Source of the DNA: Basidiobolus meristosporus CBS 931.73 | Lineage: Eukaryota > Basidiobolomycota > Basidiobolomycetes > Basidiobolales > Basidiobolaceae | Direction: 5' to 3' | Assembly (NCBI GenBank): GCA_002104905.1 | Contig: MCFE01000023.1 | Coordinates: 62,001 to 126,000 of the forward strand | DNA: 64,000 nucleotides | Shown: positions 43,950 to 53,813 of the stretch, in pieces | Layout: every line of letters begins with the position of its first letter | Position numbering within the stretch: the first letter of the stretch is position 1 | Position numbers and translations under genes: made by a program | The notes under the pieces: model-generated | Seen by the model: the letters and a program-made list of their open reading frames with translations, nothing else | Database searches by the model: none | Told to the model about the DNA's origin: nothing

Positions 43950-44198
43950 TGCCACTCATAAACTAATGTGGTACTATCCAATGGAACAAGTTTGTTGGTC
44001 AAGTACTACTAAATATTTTGCAGATACTTATGAAGTATTGATGGCAAAAGAGGCTGTAACTAGGCAAATATTTGCAAGATGTGTATCTTATCAGCAATAA
44101 AAGGTATATGGTAACTTTGCAAGTATCATACTGAAAAGCCCACAAGCTGAGATGATAGATGTGTTTCAATTGTAGCAGTTGTGCTTGCAAGTAGATGT
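43950..44198 (+). repeat. MITE end scrap and transposase C-terminal fragment
   Basis: CACTCATAAACTAATGTGGT and ATCCAATGGAACAAGT are the right end of a Harbinger-type MITE. After it, plus-strand transposase end sequence (GCAAGATGTGTATCTTATCA, CTTTGCAAGTATCATACTG). The same block follows the other copia-2 5' LTR at 52352. Confidence 0.6.
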
Positions 44199-44245
44199 TG
44201 CTGTAAGAGTCTTGGAGATATGGGAAGTGATTGGGAGGACAAGTA

Positions 44246-44633
44246 TGTGGGTTATTACTGACTGTACTTGGTGAGTGGGAGAGCTTGTAGGTCAAGTCAG
44301 TACCACTTGGTTCAGAATAGCTTCTGATAGAAGGTAGCAAGGTAATAAAGACTTCTGTTTATTTCGTTCAAATCTTGTTGTTCTTCCTGGTTCAATTGGG
44401 TAGATATATATATCACTTGGGGGGGGCTTAGACAATAGACAATGTGTTATAAAATAGGGGTGTGAACACCTTCCTGTTATGGTAAGTGTTCTAACTAGAT
44501 AAGGGCAGGGATAGGAGGGGAGGATGCGTGGGGGAATCATAGGGAGGGTACTGGAGGACTTTGGGTAGGACTCTGGAGGGAACTCTTGGGAGAACTCTTG
44601 GGCTAAGAGTGGGTACTACATTGAGTACTCACA
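44246..44633. repeat. Solo LTR of an unidentified family
   Basis: 388 bp starting TGTGGGTTATT, ending GTACTCACA, with a perfect 5-bp duplication AAGTA on both sides (44241-44245, 44634-44638). Host: the 3' LTR of copia-2 copy A, which elsewhere reads ACAAGTAGATTATGTG without interruption (43642). Confidence 0.85.
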
Positions 44634-44940
44634 AAGTAGATTTTGTGTTTCTCACTTAATGATTTATTGAATGTAAAAGCAGTATTTATACTTTTTCATG
44701 ATCTTGGCATAAAAAACACATATAATAGGTTAAGGAAGGTCCCAAGAACATGTGTACAAAGTTTGGGGCTGTTTGGACAACTTTGAGAATTTTCATGCTC
44801 TGGGTACCTGGTATTTTGGTGAAAGTATTCTAAGTAAATCCCAACAAGGAATTTGGTCAGTATTCTCCAGGATTTGAAGGTAATGATCTAAGTGACTAAG
44901 TTAGGCGAATATTTAGGTGGAATTACAAATTTTCACAACA

Positions 44941-45790
44941 CTCCCACTCAGCTAAATGTTCATACTGACTAGTCCTAATTTTGACCCAAGATATTCAAAC
45001 TTGTCTCTAGCCAATGGTTTGGTAAATATGTCTGCAATCATTTCATTGGTAGGACAGTAAACTAACCTAACTAATCTATTCTCTATAGCTTCATGTATGA
45101 AATGATGTCTAATATCTATGTGCTTGGTTCTAGCATGAAAAGTTGGACTTCTACTTAATTGTATACATCCTTGCTTATCTTGAAATAAAGTAATAGGCAT
45201 TTTTTGACATAGGCCTAAATCGGTAAAAAGCTTTCTTACCACATTGCTTCTTTTGTAGCTTCACAGGCTGCCATGTACTCAACATCTTGAACTCCTTAGA
45301 TAGGCTGGATTTAGTCTCCCAATGTTCTAGGTTATTAACTGCTATAATAAGATCATCCACTTATAGAGCTAATAGAGCTGGATTTTCTCTATCTGGCTTA
45401 TAGTATATACTATAGTCAGCATTACTCCTCTTGAAACTCAAAGATTCCAAATAAGAATCTATCTTGCAGTTCCAGGCTCTTGGTGATTGTTTGAGACCAT
45501 ATAGTGACTTTTTAAGCTTGCAGACCAAGTGGGGGTTATCTTGATCAACAAAGCCATTAGGCCAGTCCATATACATGTCCTCATCAAGTTCTGCATTCAA
45601 AAATGCAGTTTTTATATCCATTTGATGAATAAAAAACTTACATTTGGCTGCAATAGCCAATATTAATCTGATTGAAATAAACTTGGCTACCAGTGCAAAG
45701 GTCTCAGTATAGTCAAGTCCTTTTGTTTGAGAGTATCCTTTGGCTACAAGTCTTGCTTTGTATCTTTCAATTGTACTATCAGCCTTGTAT
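44941..45790 (-). pseudogene. Copia-2 copy A reverse transcriptase and RNase H
   Basis: RT KAAFLNAELDEDMYM-type (45660-45361) with FIHQMDIKTAFLNAELDE and LYGLKQSPRAW, then VDDLIIAVNN after a stop. Directly after this the frame jumps to RNase H (WQPVKLQKKQC for EYMAACEATKEA), so about 200 codons of RT/RNase H are deleted. RNase H end: FHARTKHIDIRHHFI, FTKPLARDKFEYLGSKLGL. Confidence 0.85.
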
Positions 45791-47140
45791 TATGACTTGA
45801 AGACCCATCTGCATGCAATTGATTTTTGGTTGATTGATAATTTGACCAAGTCCCAAGTTTGATTTTCCATCAGGGCCTGATATTCCTCTGTCATTGCAGA
45901 TCTCCAAAGCTTTGTCTGGGGGCTATTTAGGGCCTCTTTTATAGTCTGGGGCTCATCAGTATGGACTGAATAGGCATAGGCTAAGTTTGTACCCTTGTTG
46001 ATATAGTAATCTGGGCCATTTCTTGTCCAATTGGATCTCTGGGCATTTGATACTGCAATGATCACTTCTGGGATATTCCTGGGCACTGATTCAGGCTGAA
46101 CCATGGTTGTAGAGTCCTCTGGAGTGAAAAAATTCTCATTGTTCTCCTCTGATTCAAACCTGACAATTGGTGGATTTGAGATCAGATTTTTGTCATCATC
46201 TGATATCATTTTTTGTGAAAATTTGAATTTTCATCAAACAACATATCCCTGGACTTGACTAGCTTCTTTGCTTTGGCATTGTAGAGTCTGTATGCTTTAC
46301 TCTCATTGCAGTAACCCAAAAATATGCATTTTACACTTTTTGGTTCATATTTTGAATGATTTCTGGGTAATTTCTTGGCATATGCTGTACACCCAAATAT
46401 TCTTAGATGTTCTGCACTTGGTCTATAGCCTTACCATGCTTCAAAGGGAGTAGAATCACAAAGTATTCTGTTATAACTCCTATTTTTAAGGTATACAGCT
46501 GTGGCAACTGATTCCACCCAAAAATCATAGGGTAATTTTTGATCATGGATCATAGATCTTGCCATATCAATTATTGATCTGTTTGCATGCTCTGCTACTC
46601 CATTTTGCTGTGGGGAGTATGGTACAGTAGTCTCTTGCTTTATCCCATGAATTTTGCAGAAGTAGATGAAGAGTTTTGAGGTATATTCTCCACCATTGTC
46701 AGAGTGTATTTTCTTGATTTTTCCCCAGTTTCTCTCTCCACCATGGCTTTGAGCTCCCTGAACTTAGACAGAGCTTCTTCCTTTCTCTCCATGAAGTAGA
46801 CCCATGTGTATCTTGTATAATCATCAATAAAAGTGATTAAATACTTCACCCTGCCTAAGGATAAATTTTGCATAGGTCCACACAGATCTGAGTGAATTAG
46901 ATCTAATTTTTTCTAAGTTTTGATTAACCCAGAGCTCTTGAATGGTTGTCTGGCTGGTTTCCCATATATGCAGGCTTCACAGTGCTCCAAACCAGCTGGG
47001 GGATCAACTTTTACTCCAGAAATTAGCTGATCTTTGTGCCCAAATCTCCTGTGCCAAAGCATTGGTGTTTCTTCATACAAGTTAGTTATATTGGATTCCA
47101 AATATGATGGAATATAAGTCAACTTGTATAGATTCTGATC
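45791..47140 (-). pseudogene. Copia-2 copy A integrase and RT N-terminus
   Basis: Linker and RT start (MTEEYQALMENQTWDLVKLS, CRWVFKS) at 46209-45790. Integrase zinc finger WHRRFGHKDQ...CEACIYGKPARQ (47060-46950). Core FIDDYTRYTWVYFMERKEEA (46830), an SDNGGEY site damaged by a shift near 46700, then PQQNGVAEHAN near 46590. Confidence 0.82.
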
Positions 47141-47709
47141 TCTGATAACTGAAGCAATATGGGCACCATTTTGATCAGTGATCTTGCATCCAGAATTGTC
47201 AAAGCTGAAACTGAGTCCTTCTGCAGTGGCCTTGCTTACAGATAGTAAGTTCTTGGCTATTTCTGGTACCTAGAGTACATCTTTAAAGGTCAATGTATGG
47301 CTTCCTTCACTTCCTCTTAGGTTTACTTGGATAGTTCCTTCTCCCACTGCATCAAGTGTTCTATTGTCACCCATGAAAACCTTCTTAATTGGAATTTCTT
47401 GATATTGGGTAAAAAGTTCTTTTTGGTGTGTAAAGTGTTGAGATGCTTCAGAGTCAATATACCATGTCTGAGAGTCCTTGTTTGTGGTCATAATTAGTGC
47501 AGATATGAATAGTCTATCTTTAGTTGTTGCAGCATTTCCATATTCAGGCTTCTTTTGCTGATTAACTTTCTTTTTGAGACACCGGTCTGATGTGTGTCCT
47601 TTCCTTTTGCCGTAGTTGCAAAACAGGTTGCTGTTGCTTTTGTAGGGTTTTGGGTACCTCCTTTGTTGGTTATCATTGCTTATTAAAGCATTTTCTTCTT
47701 CCTTCTTAT
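47141..47709 (-). pseudogene. Copia-2 copy A protease and zinc knuckle
   Basis: A 156-codon open stretch (47740-47270): CNYGKRKGHTSDRC (zinc knuckle lacking its second Cys) and WYIDSEASQHF, where DSGAS is expected. The active-site Gly is Glu, so the protease is dead. Confidence 0.82.
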
Positions 47710-47907
47710 TGTTGCAAAATTCATATTTCCACCTAGACATTCACCTAGCTTAGTCACTTAGATCATTACCTTCATATCCAAGAGAATACTGACTAAATTT
47801 CTTGTTGGGATTTACTTAGAATATATTGACCAAAATACCAGGTACCCAGAACATGAAAATTCTCAAGGTTGTCCAAACAGCCCCAAACGTTGCACACATG
47901 TTTTTGG

Positions 47908-48256
47908 TGTTGCAATATTCTGAGGAGTATTGGAAGTGATGTGGAGAACTAGAAGATTTACATGTTATTCACTTGTAGATTTAGTGATCAAAAGTATGGT
48001 ATTTATACTTTTGATAAAGTAGAGGAAACAAACATGTAGAGTTTGTTAAGGAAGGTCCCAAGAATATGTGTGCAAAGTTTGGGGTCTTTTGGACGACTTT
48101 GAGAAAAATAATAATCTGGGTACCTGATAATTTGGTGAAAATATTCTAAGTAAATCCCAACAAGAGATCTAGTCAGGACAGAATGCTAATCACAGAATAA
48201 GATCTATGTGACTAAGTTAGCATGAATATTTAGGTGACAATTCAATAATTACAACA
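47908..48256 (-). repeat. 3' LTR of the non-coding element
   Basis: 349 bp, TGTTGCAATATTC...TTACAACA. Confidence 0.88.
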
Positions 48257-50861
48257 CTCCCACTCAACAAAATATTCATGAGTAATAAATACATATTGTG
48301 AGTGTGCAATCTGTAATAAGCGTATAAGATTTAACTGTTTTGCATACTGGACTAATATATTATCCAAAGGTGTATGCATTTGTGTTCAACTTAATAGAAC
48401 AAGTAACTTGGAATTCAGTATGCATATCTACTTAGTAATATGCCTAAAAATCTGAATGATCTGATCATAATACTAATCATCAACTTTGATCAGTTGTACG
48501 GGCTTGAATAATACGCTGAGTCTAATTGACAGATTGTAATAATGGTATATAGCCTCTGGGCTATCCAATGCTTCTTATTTGAGCAAAATTGACCCACTTT
48601 TGGTCAAGTTAAGGTTTTGTCATTTACGGCATATCTGGAGTTTCCTTATTTCCGGCCAACAGTCTAATCCATTTAGACAACTTCACTGTGTGTCCATATT
48701 AGGCTCAGGGACAGTTACTTCCATCATATAGATGCTATATGAGGTAAAAAAAAATAGTGACCTACTTTGGGTCAAGTTAAGGTTTTGTCATTTACGCCTG
48801 ATCCGGATTATCCTTGTTTCCTGGCACTGTGGCACATATAACATGGCCAAAAAAAAGAAGGTTTTTGCTCAATTCTGAGCTGGGATGGCCTGCTCCCACT
48901 TGAACCACGTCTGTTTAGTGATTCAGATCCACAAATATGATCTAGAATGGTCATCTTTGTCTTCTTTAAATAGCAATAACTTTCTTTGGACTGATTACTT
49001 CATATGCGGTAGATTCAAAGTCCATTTGCTTCTTGATTTACCCAGTTTGGTATTGGACAACACCATGGGTTGTTTGGTAGCTATTCTTAGAGTGCTTCTA
49101 CTGATTTGGATTGATACAGCTGCTTTTGTCTTATCAGAATATACTTGTAGAATAGAGATTGGCACTTTTCCAGAAGTGAGATTCTCCTTAACAAGGGCTT
49201 TGATTATCCTTATTCTCCTGATAATTATTTTCAACCTTGAGCTCAGTTTCCAAGGCTAACTGTATCTTCTCAGTGTCTTCAGAATCCATAAAAACCATCT
49301 GGTTGATCCTTGCACCTTTTTCTTTCAGCTCCATAGACAGCAGACATCAAGACTTCTGCACTAAATAATCTGTTCTAATATATACTACAATATCTAACAG
49401 ATCCTGTTGAAGTTTCAAGGCTCTTCTGGGGTTTCTAGCTTGAGAACTTCGTACAAGAGGCTCCATAGAACATATCTGCATTGCCAGATAGTCCAAATAT
49501 GGCCTACATAAGTTTTGGCACCATTTGGGAAGTACTCTAGTTTGCGGTAGTAGTATTTTCCATTTTTTCTTCTTTTCTTTTTTTGCTGATGACCCAGGGA
49601 TATTTCCTTTTGTGGGGTGGTTCTGGACTTCCTTGCAGGTGGGACCACAGTGTTTTTGAGCACAAGAGTCTCCATGACATCATTGTTCCAGAATATCTGA
49701 CTATTTGAGAGTGAAATAATCAAAATCGGCATCCACTTAGATCATTCATAACTTTTGATAGAGTTGACCAAATTTGATCAAATAAACTGCATTTGATAGC
49801 TAGCTTCATCAATACTTCGGTATCAGACTCCAATATATCAGTATTTTGAGTTGCAGAACTTGGCGGTGACTTGATCAATCAAAATTCTTCTGATCTGATC
49901 CAGAGAAGTTAAATATCACCAAGTGTTTTCTCCCACTGTAATAAGTGATATATATATAACAAGTATAAAGTACTATGTTATCTTCTGAGTGGCTCTTAGC
50001 TGTGTACTGACCAACTGTTGCTTGGTTGTATACTCCCATCAGGCTTGCAATTATATGCTTCACTCCTTTGGCTGGCAGTAGAATCTTCATGAGTTGATTT
50101 TGCTAAATTTGTATAATACTTTCTCCCACTGTTTTGAGACTTAAACAGAGTGATAGCACGTCTAACAGCTCCATATTTAGCTCCTGGTACACTGGTTTCA
50201 GTATCAAAACACTTGATACAATTATAGCATTCTTCTAATGGATTGTGTAGTACATATCCGTACTCCAGGTGGATATATATGTATTATATATCATTGGGAT
50301 CCTTACAATTCAGGAAGCTTGTTTCTGAGATCTTTTTCCATCAGTAGATAGTCCAGAATGGCGGCTAACAGCTCCAGTATTTGCATTCTCAGCTGTATTT
50401 TGAGTGGCAACAGATTTTTGGTAAAATCCTCCTCCGGCAATCATTTAATAATGATCTATATATATTTTTTTTTGCAATTCAGGATAATATCCTATCCAAG
50501 AGCTTGTCTAACAGTCAATTGGGGTCATATGAATACATATTGCAGTATATTTCATTGTAGATCTGGGCCCTCAATTGCTGGAATTACGCAATTTTCTTCA
50601 GTAGTGGTAGAGCACCAACATACTATATTTCTTGACACAATTACATGCCAGTTTGATTGACTCTTCTTCATAACTAACTTGGATAGTTACTGAAGGCATC
50701 TTTTGAAGGCAAGGCCTTCTTCTCCACAGCAATATCCTCATAAACATAGTCCTTTAGCAGCGGTTGTCTTCTTTAACCTTAGCAGAGCAATAGTGTGGAA
50801 AGTCTTTCTCCAGACTAGCAGAAAAGGATCCAAAGCATAGTAGACACCAAGAGGACAGCAA
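48257..50861 (-). other. Interior of the non-coding LTR element
   Basis: About 2.6 kb. Longest frames are 124 (plus) and 105 codons (minus, 49732-49415, with a Lys-rich stretch KKKRRKNGKYYYRK), neither resembling retroelement proteins. It holds a direct repeat of about 50 bp: GGTCAAGTTAAGGTTTTGTC and following bases at about 48602 and again at about 48770. It has more CpG than the old copia copies. Confidence 0.6.
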
Positions 50862-50878
50862 GCTCGGGGCTCATAACC
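50862..50878 (-). promoter_or_regulatory. Primer-binding site of the non-coding element
   Basis: GGTTATGAGCCCCGAGC on minus, the same initiator-tRNA anticodon-arm site as copia-1, with more bases kept. Confidence 0.75.
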
Positions 50879-51227
50879 TGTTGCAATATTCTGAGGAGTA
50901 TTGGAAGTGATGTGGAGAACTAGAAGATTTACATGTTATTCACTTGTAGATTTATTGATCAAAAGTATGGTATTTATACTTTTGATAAAGTAGAGGAAAC
51001 AAACGTGTAGAGTTTGTTAAGGAAGGTCCCAAGAATATGTGTGCAAAGTTTGGGGTCTTTTGGACGACTTTGAGAAAAATAATAATCTGGGTACCTGATA
51101 ATTTGGTGAAAATATTCTAAGTAAATCCCAACAAGAAATCTAGTCAGGACAGAATGCTAATCACAGAATAAGATCTATGTGACTAAGTTAGCATGAATAT
51201 TTAGGTGACAATTCAATAATTACAACA
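50879..51227 (-). repeat. 5' LTR of the non-coding element
   Basis: 349 bp, three differences from 47908-48256. Confidence 0.88.
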
Positions 51228-51387
51228 TTTGGGACCTTCCTTAACTTACTCTACATGGTTTTTATGTTAAGACTAGGTAAAAGTATAAATAATACTTTTA
51301 CATTCAATAAATCATTAAGTGAAAACCACATAATCTACTTGTCCTCTCAATCACTTCCAATATTTCCAAGACTCTTACAACACTTAT

Positions 51388-51990
51388 TGGCACTTGATTT
51401 TCTTAATTCTTTATCCAGGAGCCTTCCATATATGTAATTTTAGGTCAAATCATCAGCTCCAGACTCTAGGGCTGATACAAGGCCCTGAAACTTCTCTGTC
51501 AGGCTATTAAGGATGGTAACTATCACATCCTCATCAGTAGTTGGTATGCCCACAGATTTCATCTCATCTACTAGCAGGGTGATTCTGTTAAGTAGATTTT
51601 TCATTTTTTCTCCTGACTGCATCTTTGTAGTAAGGAATTTTTATCTCAGATATACTTTCTCAGCAGATGAACATGACTGGTAGGGGTCTTCTAATGCCTT
51701 CCAGGCATTCTTTGCCGTTTTTGCTCTTGAGCATTGAATTAGCAATTTGTCTTTGACATTAAGGCAAATGTAGTTAAAGACACTTTGTTCTTTCTTCTGG
51801 TACTTCAAGGCTTCCTCTCCCACATTTTTAGGAGGGCATTCTTCTCCCATGACAATATCCCAAAGGCCTCTTTCTTGCAGCAACATCTTCATCTTCACCT
51901 TCACATTTGGTAGTTAGATCCATCCAACTTTTCAGCAGAGGGAAAAATTCCAGTAACAGCAATATTAGACATTGCAAAGAGTGACAGCTT
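51388..51990 (-). pseudogene. Copia-2 copy A Gag
   Basis: Two open stretches: 51904-51641 (MKVKMKMLLQERGLWDIVMG, VKDKLLIQCSRAKTAKNAWK) and 51622-51440 (LLNRITLLVDEMKSVGIPTT, then ILNSLTEKF), joined by a shift. It is the 5' continuation of the protease region on the other side of the nested solo LTR. Confidence 0.82.
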
Positions 51991-52003
51991 GGGTCTCATA
52001 ACT
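51991..52003 (-). promoter_or_regulatory. Copia-2 copy A primer-binding site
   Basis: AGTTATGAGACCC on minus beside the 5' LTR; the anticodon-arm type with changes. Confidence 0.55.
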
Positions 52004-52351
52004 TGTTGTAAGAGACTTGGAAATATTGGAAGTGATTGGGAGAACAAGTTGATTATGTGGTTTTTACTTAATGATATACAAGTGTAAAAGTAGTATTTAT
52101 ACTTTTAAATTATCTTGGCATAGCAAAACACATAGAATAGGCTTAGGAAGGTCCCAAGAATACATGTGCAAAGTCTGGGGCTGTTTGGACAACTTTGCAA
52201 ATTTTCTTGCTTTGAATACCTGATATTTGGTGAAAATATTTTAAGTAAATCCCAACAAGGAATTTCATCAGAATTCTCTAGGATTTGAAGGTAATGATCT
52301 AAGTGACTAAGTTAAGTGAAAATTTAGGTATAATTACAAATTTTTACAACA
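52004..52351 (-). repeat. 5' LTR of copia-2 copy A
   Basis: 348 bp, TGTTGTAAGAGAC...TTACAACA on plus; pairs with 44199-44940. Confidence 0.85.
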
Positions 52352-53112
52352 TGGCACTCATGAACTAATGTGGTACACACAATGGAACAAGTTTATTGGC
52401 TAGGTACTAGAAAGTATTTTGCTGATACTTAGGAAGTATTGATGGCAAAAGTGGCAGTAACTAGGCAAATATTTGCAAGATGTGTATCTTATCAGCAATA
52501 CAAGGTATATTGCAACTTTGCAAGTATTCCACTGAAAAGCCTGCAAATTGAGGTGATAGATGTACGTCAATTGCAGCAGTTGCACTTGCAAGTAGATGTT
52601 AGTAAGCAGAAGGCCATAATTTTTCTTAACACAAACTATACATGAAATACCCATGGCAATAGTGGCTGAGTGAATAAAGTGGCATGATTCTACAGTGGAA
52701 TACATAAGTGGCACAAGGGGAGGTAGAGAAAAGAAACACCATTTGATAAATTGGTACAGTACCTTTATATAGCACTAGCTATAGGCCACATTGCCACCAT
52801 GATGATGCCAGCAGAGGTCCATACCAATGTGGTCAAAGCACTGTCAATCTCTGTACCATATAAGGCAACTACAGGTATTGGCCAGGTAGGTCTGCTCAAA
52901 TAAATGTAAGCTATAGAAACACTGTCAAACCATTTTCAAGCTTATTACTTTATTTGGCAGTAGATTCAGCAAAACACCATCCCAATCCTGCCATTCAATT
53001 GTTAAGAGGGTCAAGAATTCCAAGCTGCTGATATTAAAATGGCCTCATTGTAGAATCCTAACAGCTTATCCAGATCAGATCCACCCACATGACCAAACCA
53101 CTTTTCATTGGG
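52352..53112 (+). mobile_element. MITE scrap, transposase C-terminal fragment and CCCTATG-family terminus
   Basis: MITE right-end sequence (GGCACTCATGAAC, AATGGAACAAGT), then plus-strand transposase end (open 52439-52645, QIFARCVSYQQYKVYCNFAS), its 3' region, the subterminal block (TCCAAGCTGCTGATAT, CAGATCAGATCCACCCACAT) and the terminus CACTTTTCATTGGG at 53112. Confidence 0.65.
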
Positions 53113-53521
53113 CTCAGTAAAGGAGCACTTTTGTAGAATTTGCAAAATCAATCAATCATAACACTTTCAACCACAGATGCAGAGTATATGGAAGCCTGTG
53201 AGGCTACAAAAGAAGCAATGTGGTTAAGAAAGCTTTTCAAAGACTTTAACTTATGTCAAAAAGCCCCTACCACATTATTTCAAGATAATCAAGGATGTAA
53301 ATAATTGGGTAAATATCCAACTTTTCATGCTAGAACTAAGCACAAAGATATTTGACATCATTCCATATGTAAAGCTATAGAGAATAACTTAGTCAACTTG
53401 GTTTACTGTCCTACAGATGAAATGATTGCAGACATATTTACCAGACCATTAGCTAGAGACAAGTTTGAATATCTCAGATCACAATAAGGACTAGAAATAT
53501 GAATATTTGGCTGAGTGGGAG
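53113..53521 (+). pseudogene. Copia-2 RNase H fragment, plus strand
   Basis: STTDAEYMEACEATKEAMWL, LFKDFNLCQKAPTTLFQDNQ, then (after stops) FHARTKH and FTRPLARDKFEYLRSQ, then the polypurine tract GAGTGGGAG. Oriented toward the gene block. Confidence 0.8.
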
Positions 53522-53665
53522 TGTTATAAGCTTTGTGGTTACACCTAAATACTCACCTAACCTGGTCACTCAGATCATTACCTAGAAAATCTTGGAGAAT
53601 TCTGATCAAAATTCCTTGTCGGGATTTACTTGGAATATATTCACCAAAGTATCAGAGTTCTGAGT
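53522..53665 (+). repeat. Truncated copia-2 3' LTR
   Basis: First ~140 bp of the LTR (TGTTATAAG..., CACCTAAATACTCACCTAAC, AATTCCTTGTCGGGATTTAC). It ends at about 53665, which is the border between repeats and genes. Confidence 0.75.
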
Positions 53666-53813
53666 GAATTCCGCATGTTTATATTGCCAAGATACGTGGG
53701 ATACCACGAAATCGGGGGATCACCATGAATAAACGAGAAATCGGTGATTTCCGGAAGATCCCCTCAATATAGGTGGGATCTCAGGTGCAAGGTGGGTAGA
53801 GTTTTTGCTTCTC
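53666..53813 (+). promoter_or_regulatory. Promoter region of the SET-domain gene
   Basis: The first non-repeat DNA after the transposon block. It contains a perfect small inverted repeat GAAATCggtGATTTC (53737-53751) and a wider GGGGATC...GATCCCC pair around it. No TATA box is obvious. Any role is inference from position only. Confidence 0.35.

Larger units (their letters stand above)
47908..51227 (-). mobile_element. Non-coding LTR element (LARD/TRIM-like)
   Basis: 3,320 bp. Both LTRs are 349 bp and differ at only three positions. Perfect 5-bp duplication TTTGG (47903-47907, 51228-51232). Primer-binding site GGTTATGAGCCCC next to the 5' LTR and polypurine tract GTTGAGTGGGAG next to the 3' LTR. 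The 2.6-kb interior has no Gag or Pol motif and no long frame. It must move, if it moves, with proteins of another copia element. The LTR is related to copia-2 in its middle (GGAAGGTCCCAAGAA, AATATTCTAAGTAAATCCCA). Confidence 0.88.
47710..51382 (+). repeat. Solo LTR of copia family 2, split by a non-coding LTR element
   Basis: 47710-47907 plus 51233-51382, opposite in orientation to the host element. Flanked by a perfect 5-bp duplication CTTAT (47705-47709, 51383-51387). The uninterrupted host sequence in fragment B reads TTCTTCTTGTTGGTGCTTG at 42980. Confidence 0.85.
44199..52351 (-). mobile_element. Copia family 2, copy A, full span with three nested insertions
   Basis: 3' LTR 44199-44940 (349 bp without its insert), polypurine tract GAGTGGGAG type, RNase H/RT, integrase, protease, Gag (split), primer-binding site, 5' LTR 52004-52351 (348 bp). 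The 3' LTR contains a solo LTR; Gag contains another solo LTR, which contains a non-coding LTR element. No target duplication recognised at the outer ends. Confidence 0.85.

Noticed and set aside
50860-50880. tRNA gene fragments at GGGCTCATAACC
   Set aside because: No acceptor or T-arm around any of the sites; they are always beside LTRs on the priming side, so they are primer-binding sites.
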